Of a stretch of 45,860 nt of DNA, positions 29,792-38,619 are shown one piece after another. How positions within the stretch are numbered: position 1 is the first letter of the stretch; each line of letters begins with the position of its first letter. The position numbers and the translations under genes are program-made. Origin of the DNA: Candidatus Villigracilaceae bacterium (GTDB lineage: Bacteria > Chloroflexota > Anaerolineae > Anaerolineales > Villigracilaceae); assembly GCA_026645935.1 (NCBI GenBank), contig JAPKMP010000026.1:1-45860 (forward strand). The letters are read 5' to 3'. The notes beneath the pieces were generated by a model. The model made no database searches, was not told the origin of the DNA, and saw only the letters and a list, made by a program, of their open reading frames with translations.

Positions 29792-30634
29792 ATGACCAAA
29801 AAAATCCTGGCAGTATTGGCGCACCCCGACGACGAGTCATTTGGCTTGGGCGGGACACTGGCTCTGTACGCTCAAAAAGGGTATGACACTTATTATGTCT
29901 GTGCCACACGCGGAGAGGCTGGCTCAGCCGATCCGGAGTTCTTGAACGGATTCAAGGATACTGCCGAAATGCGCACCGATGAACTGATGCGCGCCGCGAA
30001 GGAATTGGGTTTGAAGGAAGTCCACTTTTTGGGCTACCGGGATTCGGGCATGCCGGGTACGGAAGCGAATCATCATCCAGACGCGCAGATCAACCATCCG
30101 ATCGAGGAAGTTGCCGGAAAGGTGGTGAAACACATCCGCGATATCAAACCGGATGTGGTCATCACCTTCGACCCGATTGGCGGATATAAACATCCCGATC
30201 ATATTCACATACAGAAAGCCACTGTATTGGCATTTGCCAATGCCGACGATGAGACCTTTTACCCGGAGCACGGCGAAGGCTTCAAACCGCAGGCATTGTA
30301 TTTTCAGGTGTTTCCGCGCTGGTTCTTGCGCGTCATGACCCGTCTCATGCCGTTGATCGGCAAGGACCCGGCTAGATGGGGGCGCAACGGGGATATCAAT
30401 TTGAAGGAACTGGCGGAAGTGGAATTCCCCGTACATGTGCGCATCGATACCCGCCCTGTGTCTGAAGCGAAGATGCGAGCCAGCGCTCAGCATGCTTCCC
30501 AAGGCGGCATGCAGATGCGCCGCGGATTGATGGGGTTCGTAAGCCGGGTATTTGGAGATCGCGAGGATTTTATGCAAGCCTATCCGCCGGTCACAGATGG
30601 ATTCAAGCGCAGGAACGATTTGTTCGATATTTAG
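29792..30634 (+). CDS. PIG-L/LmbE-family deacetylase
   Basis: 280 residues. The zinc motif AHPDDE (10-15) and GYKHPDHIHIQ with the third ligand place it in the LmbE/PIG-L family, which removes an acetyl group from GlcNAc-type sugars. Members act in bacillithiol, mycothiol or glycolipid synthesis, or on unknown substrates. The long C-terminal part (EGFKPQALYFQVFPRW) is typical of stand-alone bacterial enzymes. AAAGGA lies 7 nt before the ATG. No other thiol-synthesis gene is adjacent, so the substrate is open. Confidence 0.88.
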   Translation: MTKKILAVLAHPDDESFGLGGTLALYAQKGYDTYYVCATRGEAGSADPEFLNGFKDTAEMRTDELMRAAKELGLKEVHFLGYRDSGMPGTEANHHPDAQINHPIEEVAGKVVKHIRDIKPDVVITFDPIGGYKHPDHIHIQKATVLAFANADDETFYPEHGEGFKPQALYFQVFPRWFLRVMTRLMPLIGKDPARWGRNGDINLKELAEVEFPVHVRIDTRPVSEAKMRASAQHASQGGMQMRRGLMGFVSRVFGDREDFMQAYPPVTDGFKRRNDLFDI

Positions 30635-30732
30635 CCGGAGAAAACAGTACAAAAGACACATATCCCGCGCGTTTGCATCGTGTTAGCATTGGGCTTGTAA
30701 CCTCGGAGATTTCCTTATAAAAGGAGATGACA

Positions 30733-31074
30733 ATGCCCGAAAAACGCACCGTTCCGCGCAAGAAATTCAACATGTACCTGCGCGTCCTGGACGACGATAC
30801 GGGAGAAACTTTTGGCCATATGGTGGAGGTAAGCATGACGGGCTTCCGCCTGGAGACTGAAACTCCGCATGAGGCGGGAAAGGATTTCTACCTGCGCATC
30901 GAATTGACGCCCGATATTGGACCCATGCCTTATATCGTTTTCATCGCCCAAAGCAGGTGGTGCAAAATGGACCTGATCCAGCCGAATCTTTTCCAGGTGG
31001 GGTTTGAGTTGGTCGAGATCCATCCAGATGACAGGCAGGCATTCATGCGCATCATGGAAAAATACGGGAAGTAG
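30733..31074 (+). CDS. PilZ-domain protein
   Basis: 113 residues. RTVPRKKF supplies the RxxxR motif and VEVSMTGF the second motif ((D/N)xSxxG), but with Glu in place of Asp/Asn. This is a modest deviation from c-di-GMP-binding PilZ domains, so ligand binding is uncertain. The domain fills the protein, with no attached output domain. AAGGAG is 6 nt from the ATG at 30733; the ATG at 30727 directly abuts it and is too close. Confidence 0.72.
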   Translation: MPEKRTVPRKKFNMYLRVLDDDTGETFGHMVEVSMTGFRLETETPHEAGKDFYLRIELTPDIGPMPYIVFIAQSRWCKMDLIQPNLFQVGFELVEIHPDDRQAFMRIMEKYGK

Positions 31075-31139
31075 GAGAAACCTTAAATCCCTGCCGATCT
31101 CATCAAGTATCCGAGCCGCTGAAAATGGCGGCTTCATGT

Positions 31140-32690
31140 TTAAGGTTGCGGAGCGGCATAGCTCAATTTGAACAAGCCGCGAATGGTGGAAACATAGGCG
31201 ATCCCGTTCTCCACATCGAGTGCAAGCGTGCGGATCCATGGACCAATGTAGTAGGATTCGATGACTTGATATGTATTTAGGTCCACGACCCGCACACGGT
31301 TATCGATGAAGTTCCCCGTAAGTAATAAATTTCGTTGGGGATCGAACGCCAGCGTCCGGTCTCCGGGGCTGGTCCCGATTTTTCCCCTGTACTCAAGCGT
31401 CTCCGCATCATACCGCAGGACGGCGCCTTCCACCATCGAAGCGACAAGTACTTCGTTGTGGCTGGTGTCGAAGACCATTCTTTCTGTGCGGGGGCTGGTC
31501 TCGGTTTGCAGGACGATTCGGGATTCCCGCATATCCCAGGCGGAAAGATCGGTATCCCGTAAGGAATTGAAGTAAAGCCATGGTTTTTGCGGATGAAAGA
31601 CGACATACGTGGCGGGGGTATTCGTGAGCGGATCGCCGGGGAGAAACTCACCGCTTTCGCGGTCGATGTGATAAAAAGAGATTCCGTCATCCTTGTCCGT
31701 TTCATTTGCGATGGTGATCGAATCTGTGAAGGGATTCCAATTGATCCACACATCTCCGGTTGCCATGCCGGGAACGGGAATGGTGCGGATGAGTTTCAAC
31801 TCGGTGGCGTCAAAGTACAACAGTTCCCTGGTGACGATGTTGTAGCTATAGATTTCCTGCCGGTCGGGGTTGAAGGCAAAGCTTTGGGTCTTGTCGATGG
31901 GTATCTTTGATCTTCGAGGCGGGGAAGCCAGATGATTCACATCATAGGCGAGGATAAAATTTGTATCGAGTCCCACCACGTACAATTCCCGCCGGGAGGC
32001 GTTGAACTCGATCCAATTGAAATCCCCTTCGGCGAATTCTTCCACGGCAGGCTCGGAGTGAAGTTTTTCGCCGAGGGTGATGATGCGTTGATTGTCGAAC
32101 GGCGTGAGCAGGAATACCCAGAATAACGGGGCAATGAGGACGCCCGCGAGAGGGGAAAACTTCTCCCATGCAATTTTGGTCTTTTCATTGCAAACCCGGT
32201 CTGTAATCCAGTGAAGATACACTTGCGGGATCAGCGCCTCCACCAGACCCACTCCTGCAAGCAAAAGAGCGCTCAGGATTTTTGAGGTGGTGATTCGTTT
32301 CGAAAACCATTCCGTTGGAAGCGTGTTGATGGCAAAAAGCGCCCCGACTGCCGCAGTCTGCGCAAATGCGTTTGGCACAAGAAATAAGAATGTAAAGGAA
32401 ATGAACACTAGGATAAAAGCGCCCGCAACGGCAAGGAGATACTTTGCTTTCCAGGTTTTACCCGCTTTACGAGCTAGCCAGATAACCGCCCCCAAAACCG
32501 CCGCCCCGAAGAGATAAAGAATCGCTCTCGTGGATGCAGTGCTTAAAAAATACACCATATATGCTACCGTATGTTCCAAGCCGATGGCTTTTTCCCACAT
32601 CTCGAGCAATTGATATCGTAGTATGTAAACAGCCAGCGCCAGCATGGGCAGGCGCAGGACCGCCCATGCGATCAAGGTTGCCCTTTTCAT
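31140..32690 (-). CDS. Membrane protein with a C-terminal YncE-like beta-propeller
   Basis: 516 residues. The first 210 contain about five to six membrane helices (near 7-25, 40-65, 80-105, 112-125, 140-160, 185-205). The remaining 300 form a beta-propeller with blades such as LLTGNFIDNRVRVVDLNTYQ and ETLEYRGKIGTSPGDRTLAF, resembling YncE/WD-like surface propellers. No catalytic motif is visible. GGTGA precedes the ATG (32690). The protein is probably anchored, with the propeller on the outer face. Role unknown. Confidence 0.8.
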   Translation of the reverse strand: MKRATLIAWAVLRLPMLALAVYILRYQLLEMWEKAIGLEHTVAYMVYFLSTASTRAILYLFGAAVLGAVIWLARKAGKTWKAKYLLAVAGAFILVFISFTFLFLVPNAFAQTAAVGALFAINTLPTEWFSKRITTSKILSALLLAGVGLVEALIPQVYLHWITDRVCNEKTKIAWEKFSPLAGVLIAPLFWVFLLTPFDNQRIITLGEKLHSEPAVEEFAEGDFNWIEFNASRRELYVVGLDTNFILAYDVNHLASPPRRSKIPIDKTQSFAFNPDRQEIYSYNIVTRELLYFDATELKLIRTIPVPGMATGDVWINWNPFTDSITIANETDKDDGISFYHIDRESGEFLPGDPLTNTPATYVVFHPQKPWLYFNSLRDTDLSAWDMRESRIVLQTETSPRTERMVFDTSHNEVLVASMVEGAVLRYDAETLEYRGKIGTSPGDRTLAFDPQRNLLLTGNFIDNRVRVVDLNTYQVIESYYIGPWIRTLALDVENGIAYVSTIRGLFKLSYAAPQP

Positions 32691-32792
32691 TCAATCACCT
32701 TCGATAAAAAATCTCGATTGGCGCAAGGTATCGCATGCGCCTTTCGAGATGAAAGTATATCGTAAAGCGGGATTGCGCCCGCGCAACCGGAA

Positions 32793-34175
32793 TTAAGCCA
32801 GGCGGTCCGCGGTTACTGAGGCAATGACCGGCTTCGTTTTGTGCCACTCCGTCGCTGATTGATAGGCGAATCCCATTCTCAGCACACCGGATTCGTTCCA
32901 TGCGCGGCAGACGATCTGCAGCCCTATGGGTAATCCTTCCGCCGTAAAACCGCAGGGGATGGAAAGCGCGGGCAGTCCTGTCAGGTTGAAGGGCGATGTG
33001 AAGCGGGTCAATAATCGGGCGCGTTCGATGGCGTTTTCCCCTTCGAGAACGGGAGCCGCAATCGGTGTGGTGGGAAGGATGAGCGCATCGTACTCTTCGA
33101 AAAGATTATCGCATCGCCGCCGGACCTCAGCCTGGGTGCGCCGGGCAAGCGCATACTCGCTGGAGGTGAATCCTGCTCCCGTTTCCAGCCGTTGACGGAC
33201 GTCCGCCCCGAACCAATCAGGATGTTCCTGTAAACGTTCCCGATGGAACGCCGCTGCATCCGCCTGAGTCATGACAGCATTGGCGAGCGCCGCCTCGCGC
33301 AGGAAATCCATGTTGACTTCTGTGATCGCAGCGCCCTGGTCTGAATACAAATCTGCCGCTTTGCGAACTTCGCCCAAAATTTCGGGATCGGTAACCTCCT
33401 CCACGAATTGGCCAACGGCAAGCGCCACTTTGCGGTCACGGATGGTGTCGCGCATATGACTCGAAAAATCGCCCGGCAGGGTTTTGAACGATGTAGGATC
33501 GCCGCTGTCGTATCCACCCATGACCTGTAACATCAATGCCGCATCTTCGACGCGATTGGTGATCGGACCGGCATGATCGAGATTCCACGATAGCGGCAGG
33601 ACGCCCCTCAGGCTGATTCTTCCATAAGTAGGTTTGAGTCCGACAACCCCGCACAAAGAAGCAGGGATGCGAATCGAGCCGCCGGTATCGGTGCCTATCG
33701 CGGCGGATGCCATGCCTGTGGCGACTGCGACCGCGCTCCCGCCGGATGAGCCGCCGGGCGTTCGGGTCGTGTCCCATGGATTTCTGCATGCGCCAAAATG
33801 CGGATTGTTATTGGTGACACCCAATGCGATTTCATGCGTATTGGTCTTGCCGATAATATACCCGCCCGCATTCTTGATCTTTTCTACGACGAAGGCATCT
33901 TCGGTGGGGATATTATCTTCAAAGAATTTCGATCCGCCGGTGGTGCGAATGCCCTTTGTGTCGAAAAGGTCCTTCACGGCAATGGGGATGCCCGTCAAAT
34001 GACCCTTTCCATGCGGCTCTTCATTGTTCGGCGGGATGACCGTGATGAAGGCATTCAGAATCGGGTTGAGCCGCTCGATCTGACGGTAACATGCCGCGGC
34101 TAAGTCCGAGGCGCTGAGTTGCCCGCTTCTGATCGAATCTCTTTGTTCAGATAAAGTGAGGGAGTCCAAGTTCAT
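32793..34175 (-). CDS. Amidase (amidase-signature family)
   Basis: 460 residues of the amidase-signature family with the Ser-cisSer-Lys triad: Lys68 (IAVKDLFDTKG), Ser142 (PGGSSGGSA) and Ser166 (TDTGGSIR). GatA, indoleacetamide, malonamate and allophanate hydrolases share this core. No GatB or GatC gene is adjacent, so a stand-alone amidase is more likely than the tRNA amidotransferase subunit, and the substrate is unknown. The ATG at 34175 (MNLDSLTLSE) is preferred over a longer frame because TATAAT ends exactly 6 nt upstream, which indicates a leaderless start. Confidence 0.9.
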   Translation of the reverse strand: MNLDSLTLSEQRDSIRSGQLSASDLAAACYRQIERLNPILNAFITVIPPNNEEPHGKGHLTGIPIAVKDLFDTKGIRTTGGSKFFEDNIPTEDAFVVEKIKNAGGYIIGKTNTHEIALGVTNNNPHFGACRNPWDTTRTPGGSSGGSAVAVATGMASAAIGTDTGGSIRIPASLCGVVGLKPTYGRISLRGVLPLSWNLDHAGPITNRVEDAALMLQVMGGYDSGDPTSFKTLPGDFSSHMRDTIRDRKVALAVGQFVEEVTDPEILGEVRKAADLYSDQGAAITEVNMDFLREAALANAVMTQADAAAFHRERLQEHPDWFGADVRQRLETGAGFTSSEYALARRTQAEVRRRCDNLFEEYDALILPTTPIAAPVLEGENAIERARLLTRFTSPFNLTGLPALSIPCGFTAEGLPIGLQIVCRAWNESGVLRMGFAYQSATEWHKTKPVIASVTADRLA

Positions 34176-34181
34176 GGCGTT

Positions 34182-34187
34182 ATTATA
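34182..34187 (-). promoter_or_regulatory. -10 box, leaderless start of the amidase gene
   Basis: A perfect TATAAT on the reverse strand ends exactly 6 nt before the ATG at 34175, with no Shine-Dalgarno sequence between. Confidence 0.55.
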
Positions 34188-34206
34188 GTCAGGTGATACG
34201 GTTTCT

Positions 34207-34258
34207 CCCATAGCCTATGGGTACTGAAATAGTAGGTCACGCGAATCGCGTGACCTAC
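34207..34258. repeat. Two adjacent perfect palindromes between the amidase and fhs genes
   Basis: CCCATAG-C-CTATGGG (34207-34221) is followed by a 12-bp perfect stem, GTAGGTCACGCG (34232-34243) with CGCGTGACCTAC (34247-34258), around AAT. The second resembles REP-type mobile palindromes. It may also act as terminator for the reverse-strand fhs gene ending at 34284. Confidence 0.65.
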
Positions 34259-34283
34259 AGAAATATCGGGGCGTGGTATCGGT

Positions 34284-36269
34284 TTAGAACAAGCCGACGA
34301 CCTTGCCGGTTTTCAAATCCACATCCACATCATAGAAGACGGGGCGGGTGGGAAGACCCGGCATGGTGCGCATCGTGCCGAGAAGTGGATAGAGGAAGCC
34401 TGCGCCCACGCTTGCGCGAATATCGCTGATGGTGACTCGAAAACCGCGCGGCGCGCCTTTCACTTCCGCCTTGTCGGTGAAGGAAAGGTGGGTTTTTGCC
34501 ATGCACAATGGCAGGTTGGCGAAGCCCAGTTTGGTGAATTGTTCGATCTTGCCTTCGGCTTCGGGGGTGTAGTCCACGCCGTCGGCGCGATAGATCTCGC
34601 GGGCGATGATCTCGATCTTTTCCTTGATCGAAAGATTCACATCATATAGGAATTTGAAGTTGCTGGGTTTCTCACAGGCTTTCACAACCGCTTCCGCCAA
34701 CTTGACCGCGCCTTTACCGCCTTCCATCCAGTGACGGGAAACGACCGCATCCATGGCGCCCGCTTCGAGGGCGGCCTGGCGGACGAGTTCTACTTCGGCG
34801 GGTGTGTCGGTGGCGAAAGAGTTGACCGCCACGACCACATTTACGCCGAACTTGAGCGCGTTCTGAATGTGCTGAACCATGTTGGGCATGCCCTTCTTCA
34901 GCAATTCGAGATTTTCATCGGTATATTCTGGCGCAAGCGGTTTGCCGGCAACGACCTTTGGTCCGCCGCCGTGCATCTTGAGCGCACGCACTGTGGCAAC
35001 CAATACGACCACATGGGGGATCAACCCCGAGTAACGGCACTTGATGTTCATGAATTTTTCCATGCCGATGTCCGCCCCGAAGCCCGATTCGGTAATGACG
35101 TAATCCGCAAGTTTGAGCGCGATCTTGTCGGCGATGATGGAGCTGTTGCCGTGCGCGATATTGGCGAACGGTCCGGCATGGACGATGGCGGGAGTCCCTT
35201 CGAGGGTTTGCATCAGGTTCGGTTTGATCGCATCCTTCATCAGGACGGTGAGCGCGCCAGCCACGCCCAGGTCTTCAGCGGTTACGGCTTCGCCCTTGCG
35301 GTTGACTGCAACGACCATACGTCCGAGCCTGTCGCGCATATCCTCGAGGCTGGTGGTCAGCGCGAGGATGGCCATGATCTCGGATGCGACTGTGATGTCA
35401 TAACCGGACTTGTGTTCGAAACCGGCTTCTTCCTTGCCCAGCCCTGTCTGGATCTCGCGCAGCATGCGGTCGTTGATGTCGATGACGCGCCGCCACTGCA
35501 CACCGCTGTAATCGACGTCTAAGCGGGCGAAGCGGCTTTTTTCTTCGGTGGTGAGATCGTTCGGATTGGTCTTGTTGATGCCGAGTTTCTTCAACCGGCG
35601 CAGCATGGTGGGGGAGAATTTCCGGTTGCCCTTTTTATCCGGCGGGCACAATGCATTGAAGAGTTTTTCATCCTCGGGGGTGTTGGTTTCATGCATGATG
35701 CGCACATCCAGCGCGGCGGCGCACAAGTTATGCGCGGCGGTGATGGCATGGATGTCCCCGGTGAGATGCAGGTTGAAATCCTCCATCGGGATGATCTGCG
35801 AATATCCGCCGCCCGCGGCGCCGCCTTTGATGCCAAAGGTCGGTCCCTGTGAAGGCTGGCGGATGACGGTCATCACCTTTTTGCCGAGGTGCGCGCCGAG
35901 CGCCTGTGACACGCCCACCGTCGTCGTGGTCTTGCCTTCGCCGAGCGGGGTCGGCGTGATCGCGGTCACATCGATGTACTTGCCGTTCTTGCGTTTGGCG
36001 AGGCGGTCGAGAATTTCCAACTTGATTTTTGCCTTGTATGGACCAAAAAGCTCCAGTTCATTCTCTTTGATCCCCAATTCCTGCGCGATCTGCAGGATCG
36101 GTTTGAGTTTCCCCGCCTGCGCAATCTCGATATCGGAAGGCACGGGGCGCAGCAGTTTCAGCTTTGTCGGCTGGAATGCGCCGGTTTTCGGAAGTGTCTT
36201 TTTAACGGCCTTTTTGGGTCTGGCTTTCGCTTTTGCACCCTTTTTAGCGGACTTGACTTTGGTTGCCAT
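34284..36269 (-). CDS. fhs: Formate--tetrahydrofolate ligase with a lysine-rich N-terminal extension
   Basis: 661 residues. The ATP-binding loop [13 protein letters not shown] (106-117) and blocks such as [20 protein letters not shown] and [16 protein letters not shown] identify FTHFS, which makes 10-formyl-THF from formate, THF and ATP. The insert [17 protein letters not shown] resembles the longer, eukaryote-like form rather than the 560-residue clostridial one. Residues 1-33 are an unusual lysine/alanine extension ([16 protein letters not shown]) with no family counterpart I know of. AAGGAG lies 5 nt before the ATG and TATAAT lies just upstream at 36285-36290. The role may be one-carbon supply for purines or a C1 pathway. 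Confidence 0.95.
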   Translation of the reverse strand: MATKVKSAKKGAKAKARPKKAVKKTLPKTGAFQPTKLKLLRPVPSDIEIAQAGKLKPILQIAQELGIKENELELFGPYKAKIKLEILDRLAKRKNGKYIDVTAITPTPLGEGKTTTTVGVSQALGAHLGKKVMTVIRQPSQGPTFGIKGGAAGGGYSQIIPMEDFNLHLTGDIHAITAAHNLCAAALDVRIMHETNTPEDEKLFNALCPPDKKGNRKFSPTMLRRLKKLGINKTNPNDLTTEEKSRFARLDVDYSGVQWRRVIDINDRMLREIQTGLGKEEAGFEHKSGYDITVASEIMAILALTTSLEDMRDRLGRMVVAVNRKGEAVTAEDLGVAGALTVLMKDAIKPNLMQTLEGTPAIVHAGPFANIAHGNSSIIADKIALKLADYVITESGFGADIGMEKFMNIKCRYSGLIPHVVVLVATVRALKMHGGGPKVVAGKPLAPEYTDENLELLKKGMPNMVQHIQNALKFGVNVVVAVNSFATDTPAEVELVRQAALEAGAMDAVVSRHWMEGGKGAVKLAEAVVKACEKPSNFKFLYDVNLSIKEKIEIIAREIYRADGVDYTPEAEGKIEQFTKLGFANLPLCMAKTHLSFTDKAEVKGAPRGFRVTISDIRASVGAGFLYPLLGTMRTMPGLPTRPVFYDVDVDLKTGKVVGLF

Positions 36270-36362
36270 AGAATCTCCTTGAAGATTATATATAATTTGT
36301 CTTTCTCAATTATCCGGTAATTTCATAAAAATGCAAGAGCAATCCGTCATTTTTTTGTCACA

Positions 36363-37163
36363 TTATGACGAGAGAAGCGTACCCACATTTTCACCCCGCA
36401 GGGCGCGGGTGAGCTGGCCGGGTTCCTCGGCGGCAAAGATCTGGGCGGTCAGCCCTTTGTGTTTTTGGATCAGGGCGAACATTTCCTCCACTTTGGCTTT
36501 CATCCCGCCGGTGACGTCGGTGCTGGCTGAGCCTTGGATGCCGCCCCGCATCGCTTCGTAATCTGCGAGTCGAATCTGTTTCACCAGCCTTGTCCTCGCC
36601 GGGAAGTCCTCCCATACGCCCGCTTCCAGCCCTGCCAAAAGAATCCGGGATGCGGAAAATTCAGCGACAAGGAAGGCAAAGACATCCTCGGTGGAAAGGA
36701 TTGTCCCGCCCAGTGAATCATCGAACGCGACATCTCCCTGCACCACGGGCAGGAGCCCGGCTTTCAAAGCGCGGCGGATCGTTTCCGCGTTGTGATGAAT
36801 CACCTTGCGCCTATCGGAGATCATCGAAGCGGACGGCGGGAAGGGCAGGGCGGGGATCCCTGCTTCGAGCAGGGATTGCAGGACATGCCGATTCAGTTCC
36901 GCCGCCTGGTAACGGACTTCGGCAAAGCCCAGCCATTGTTCTTTTGTATGGACTCCGTTTCGGGTTCCGTGCTTTTTCGCGGCGACGTGGCCGAACGAAC
37001 CTGACCCATGCCCGAGGATCAGAGACAAGCCGGGAGCGGAGTCCTGAGCCGCTTTGATCTCCAGCGAGAGTTCCTTCAGTTTGTCCAATCTCGGGGTGTA
37101 ATCTTTATCTTTATCGGTGATGAGCGATCCGCCCAGTTTCAGAAGAATGAGTTCGTTCGTCAT
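36363..37163 (-). CDS. Isopentenyl phosphate kinase
   Basis: 266 residues of the amino-acid-kinase fold with isopentenyl phosphate kinase signatures: LLKLGGSLITDK (Lys9), GHGSGSFGH (51-59, with His59 at the position of the catalytic histidine of IPKs) and the distal TDVTGGM block. IPK turns isopentenyl phosphate into IPP with ATP, the last step of the alternative mevalonate pathway known from archaea and some Chloroflexota. No other mevalonate-pathway gene is in the window. The region upstream is shared with the divergent gene at 37202. A glutamate-5-kinase-type alternative is less likely because of the GHGSGSFGH motif. Confidence 0.85.
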   Translation of the reverse strand: MTNELILLKLGGSLITDKDKDYTPRLDKLKELSLEIKAAQDSAPGLSLILGHGSGSFGHVAAKKHGTRNGVHTKEQWLGFAEVRYQAAELNRHVLQSLLEAGIPALPFPPSASMISDRRKVIHHNAETIRRALKAGLLPVVQGDVAFDDSLGGTILSTEDVFAFLVAEFSASRILLAGLEAGVWEDFPARTRLVKQIRLADYEAMRGGIQGSASTDVTGGMKAKVEEMFALIQKHKGLTAQIFAAEEPGQLTRALRGENVGTLLSS

Positions 37164-37189
37164 GGGACTTGTTTTACCACACTCTCGAC

Positions 37190-37195
37190 TATAAT
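37190..37195 (+). promoter_or_regulatory. -10 box, leaderless start of the TPT-linker membrane protein
   Basis: TATAAT ends exactly 6 nt before the ATG at 37202, with no Shine-Dalgarno sequence. A weak TTGTTT sits 15 nt upstream. The upstream side is shared with the divergent kinase start at 37163. Confidence 0.6.
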
Positions 37196-37201
37196 TTAAA
37201 C

Positions 37202-38035
37202 ATGGATATTCGCACGGGAGTCATCGTTCTTGCCTTGTTTGCGGTCGTTGGAGCGTTTCTTTCCTTTCGGGGGGCGATCCGCAGCATGCAAGCCGCCCGC
37301 AGGATCTCCTTCTATAGTTTGCGCAAACGGTACAACGCCGCGGCATGGAGACTTGTGATTTTCGCATTGATACTCATCGGGCTGGCATTCTGGTTTCCGA
37401 CCGGAGGTGAACAGGTCATGTATCGGGTTTTTCCGCCCACCGCCACGCCCACGCTGACTCCCACCATCACGCTTACGCCGACGATCACGCTATCGCCCAC
37501 AATAACCCTTACACCAACGTTGACCGTCACGCCTCTGGTCTCCGATACGCCCACGTCAACCACCACGCCGTTTTTACCCGTTGCCATCGAAGCCCTGTTC
37601 GCCGGACCCGTCACCCCAAACCCGGATGCGGTTTTCACGGCAATCCAATTTTCCACCGAATTCGACGGCGTCAACCCTGTGAATCCGAAAACCGTGTTTG
37701 AACTTCCGATCCAGACGATATACGGCGGTTTTGATTACAACAACACCCTGCCCGGCGTGCAGTGGACCGCGCTCTGGTATCGCAACGGGGAAATTGTTTG
37801 TTATGAGACCGAACCTTGGCGGTTGGAATGGGGCACCGGCGGCATCGGCGGTTTTACCGAATGTTCGAATCCCATCGGCGGCTGGCAGGCGGGGCAGTAC
37901 GAAGTGCAGATCTTCATGGGTTATGAATGGAAGGTCGTAGGGCGCTTCGTTGTATTGGAGAGTCTGACGCCCCAGGTCACCCCTAGTGGGACGCCGGACC
38001 TAACGATCACCATTTCCCCGACTGGTACGCCCTGA
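37202..38035 (+). CDS. Membrane protein with a TPT-repeat linker and an extracytoplasmic domain
   Basis: 277 residues. Two N-terminal helices (about 4-22 and 47-66) flank a short basic loop. A low-complexity stalk of repeated TPTITLTP-like units (about 78-125) follows, then an outer domain of about 130 residues with a possible disulfide pair (EIVCYETEPW, GGFTECSNP), and a second Thr/Pro tail. The stalk is the same kind of linker as in the lipoproteins of this window. No known domain. The ATG at 37202 is favoured over one 33 nt upstream because it starts at the hydrophobic helix and fits the -10 box spacing. Confidence 0.75.
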   Translation: MDIRTGVIVLALFAVVGAFLSFRGAIRSMQAARRISFYSLRKRYNAAAWRLVIFALILIGLAFWFPTGGEQVMYRVFPPTATPTLTPTITLTPTITLSPTITLTPTLTVTPLVSDTPTSTTTPFLPVAIEALFAGPVTPNPDAVFTAIQFSTEFDGVNPVNPKTVFELPIQTIYGGFDYNNTLPGVQWTALWYRNGEIVCYETEPWRLEWGTGGIGGFTECSNPIGGWQAGQYEVQIFMGYEWKVVGRFVVLESLTPQVTPSGTPDLTITISPTGTP

Positions 38036-38087
38036 TCCAAAACCAGGGTCGAGAAAAAAATAGTGCAGTCCTTCAATTGAGGAACTC

Positions 38088-38579
38088 ATGACCACTCTCG
38101 CTTTTCAAGATTATTACCCCGAACATCTTGCCCATTGTTATGGATGCGGCAAATTGAACGATCTCGGTCACCAGATCAAAAGTTACTGGGATGGGGACGA
38201 ATCCGTTTGCCGTTTTCAACCAAAGCCATATCACACCGCCATTCCCGGTTATGTTTATGGCGGATTGCTTGCGTCATTGATCGACTGTCACGGCACGGGC
38301 ACAGCCGCAGCGGCGGGTTATCGCGCCGAAAATCGCGCCATGGATACCGAGCCCCCGCTTCGTTACCTTACCGCATCTTTGCGTGTGGATTACCTCAAGC
38401 CCACGCCGATGGGACCGACTCTCGAAGTCCGCGCGCGGGTTAAGGAAGTAAAGGGACGAAAGGTGGTGGTCGAAGAATGGATTCAAGCGAACGGGGTTAT
38501 CACAGTTAAAGGGGAAGTGGTCGCTGTGCAGGTGCCCGAGGAGATGGTCAAGGAATTATTGAAGAATGGCGTAGAATAA
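38088..38579 (+). CDS. PaaI-type hotdog thioesterase
   Basis: 163 residues. An N-terminal HCYGCGKLNDLG segment with a CxxC pair precedes a hotdog domain with the PaaI-like helix YVYGGLLASLIDCHGTGTA and LRVDYLKPTPMGPTLEVRARV. Acyl-CoA hydrolysis is the family reaction; the acyl group is unknown. The Cys pair is a frequent N-terminal variant in this group and may bind metal. GAGGA lies just before the ATG. It is the first of three or four same-strand genes leading into the phosphatase at 38620. Confidence 0.84.
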   Translation: MTTLAFQDYYPEHLAHCYGCGKLNDLGHQIKSYWDGDESVCRFQPKPYHTAIPGYVYGGLLASLIDCHGTGTAAAAGYRAENRAMDTEPPLRYLTASLRVDYLKPTPMGPTLEVRARVKEVKGRKVVVEEWIQANGVITVKGEVVAVQVPEEMVKELLKNGVE

Positions 38580-38619
38580 GAAACAGACAATTGCTGAGTG
38601 GAAGACGTAAAAGGTTTAG

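Noticed and set aside
37430-37570. Tandem repeat or CRISPR-like array
   Set aside because: The repeated units encode the TPTITLTP stalk of a membrane protein in frame; there are no regular spacers.
37855-37885. tRNA T-loop-like GTTCGAATCCC
   Set aside because: It lies inside a coding region and no acceptor stem, D-arm or anticodon arm can be formed around it. No tRNA was found elsewhere.
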